Positions 21,526 through 21,681 of a stretch of DNA of 21,681 nt are shown here, piece by piece (positions within the stretch are counted from its first letter, which is position 1; every line of letters begins with the position of its first letter). Position numbers and translations under genes: made by a program. The notes beneath the pieces were generated by a model. The model was not told the origin of the DNA, ran no database searches, and saw only the letters and a list, made by a program, of their open reading frames with translations. Source of the stretch: UBA1067 sp050874585 (lineage in GTDB: Bacteria; Verrucomicrobiota; Kiritimatiellia; RFP12; UBA1067); the NCBI GenBank assembly GCA_050874585.1, contig JBNMKZ010000043.1, positions 1-21,681 of the forward strand. Direction: 5' to 3'.

Positions 21526-21681
21526 CCGCGCTGGGGTGCATCCTCCGCCTTCTTGTCCTGCCGCCCGAAGGGGGTCCGGGAGGGGGTGCGCGGCACTTTT
21601 GCGCGATTTCCGCGTCCGGAATTGCGGCGATTCGCGTCGTTTTGGTGAGATAGCGAAGTTTTTTCGGATTTTCTTCGATTC

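Overview
The window reads as an anaerobic, probably gut- or sediment-associated Gram-negative bacterium. Two features suggest the Verrucomicrobiota/Kiritimatiellota/Lentisphaerota side of the PVC group: a secreted DUF4091/GH123-like protein and an animal-like UDP-glucose dehydrogenase. This placement is an inference from gene content; no 16S is present. Core genes are GC-rich and all on the + strand. The restriction-modification block is visibly more AT-rich, mostly in its specificity domains.

Layout. Positions 1-141 hold the 3' end of a 5S rRNA and an intrinsic terminator. Positions 203-7872 hold a fermentation/hydrogen block: a group-B-like [FeFe] hydrogenase, a PflX-like radical SAM protein, UDP-glucose dehydrogenase, a secreted DUF4091 protein, a class I fumarase alpha subunit overlapping it by 4 bases, and the H-cluster maturase HydG. 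A beta-CASP metallo-hydrolase follows (7944-9344). Positions 9345-10882 are about 1.5 kb of GC-rich, repeat- and hairpin-rich intergenic DNA. A MATE-family exporter ends the window (20030-21346), followed by structured repeats.

The most interesting part is 10883-19568: a type I restriction-modification locus with hsdR, hsdM and a specificity gene built as an inversion shufflon. One 920-bp segment carries two head-to-head N-terminal target recognition domains (TRDs) between exact 39-bp inverted repeats. A second 2847-bp segment carries two opposed HsdS C-terminal halves between 206-bp inverted homologous regions. It also holds a tyrosine recombinase and a small coiled-coil/membrane protein. 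All three recombination sites share a 17-bp core that encodes the HsdS linker residues (R/G)IAGVL, so swaps preserve the reading frame. Inversion could give 2 x 2 HsdS combinations. It would also exchange the gene lying downstream of hsdS: recombinase in one orientation, membrane protein in the other. As given, the N-terminal TRD in the sense orientation is one base out of frame with the C-terminal half; the silent TRD would be in frame after inversion.

Other points of note are a HydG whose second auxiliary-cluster cysteine is glycine, recurrent extended -10 promoters (TGnTATAAT) that leave two genes nearly leaderless, a C12 tract upstream of hsdR, and a related ~85-bp repeat flanking the restriction-modification island on both sides.
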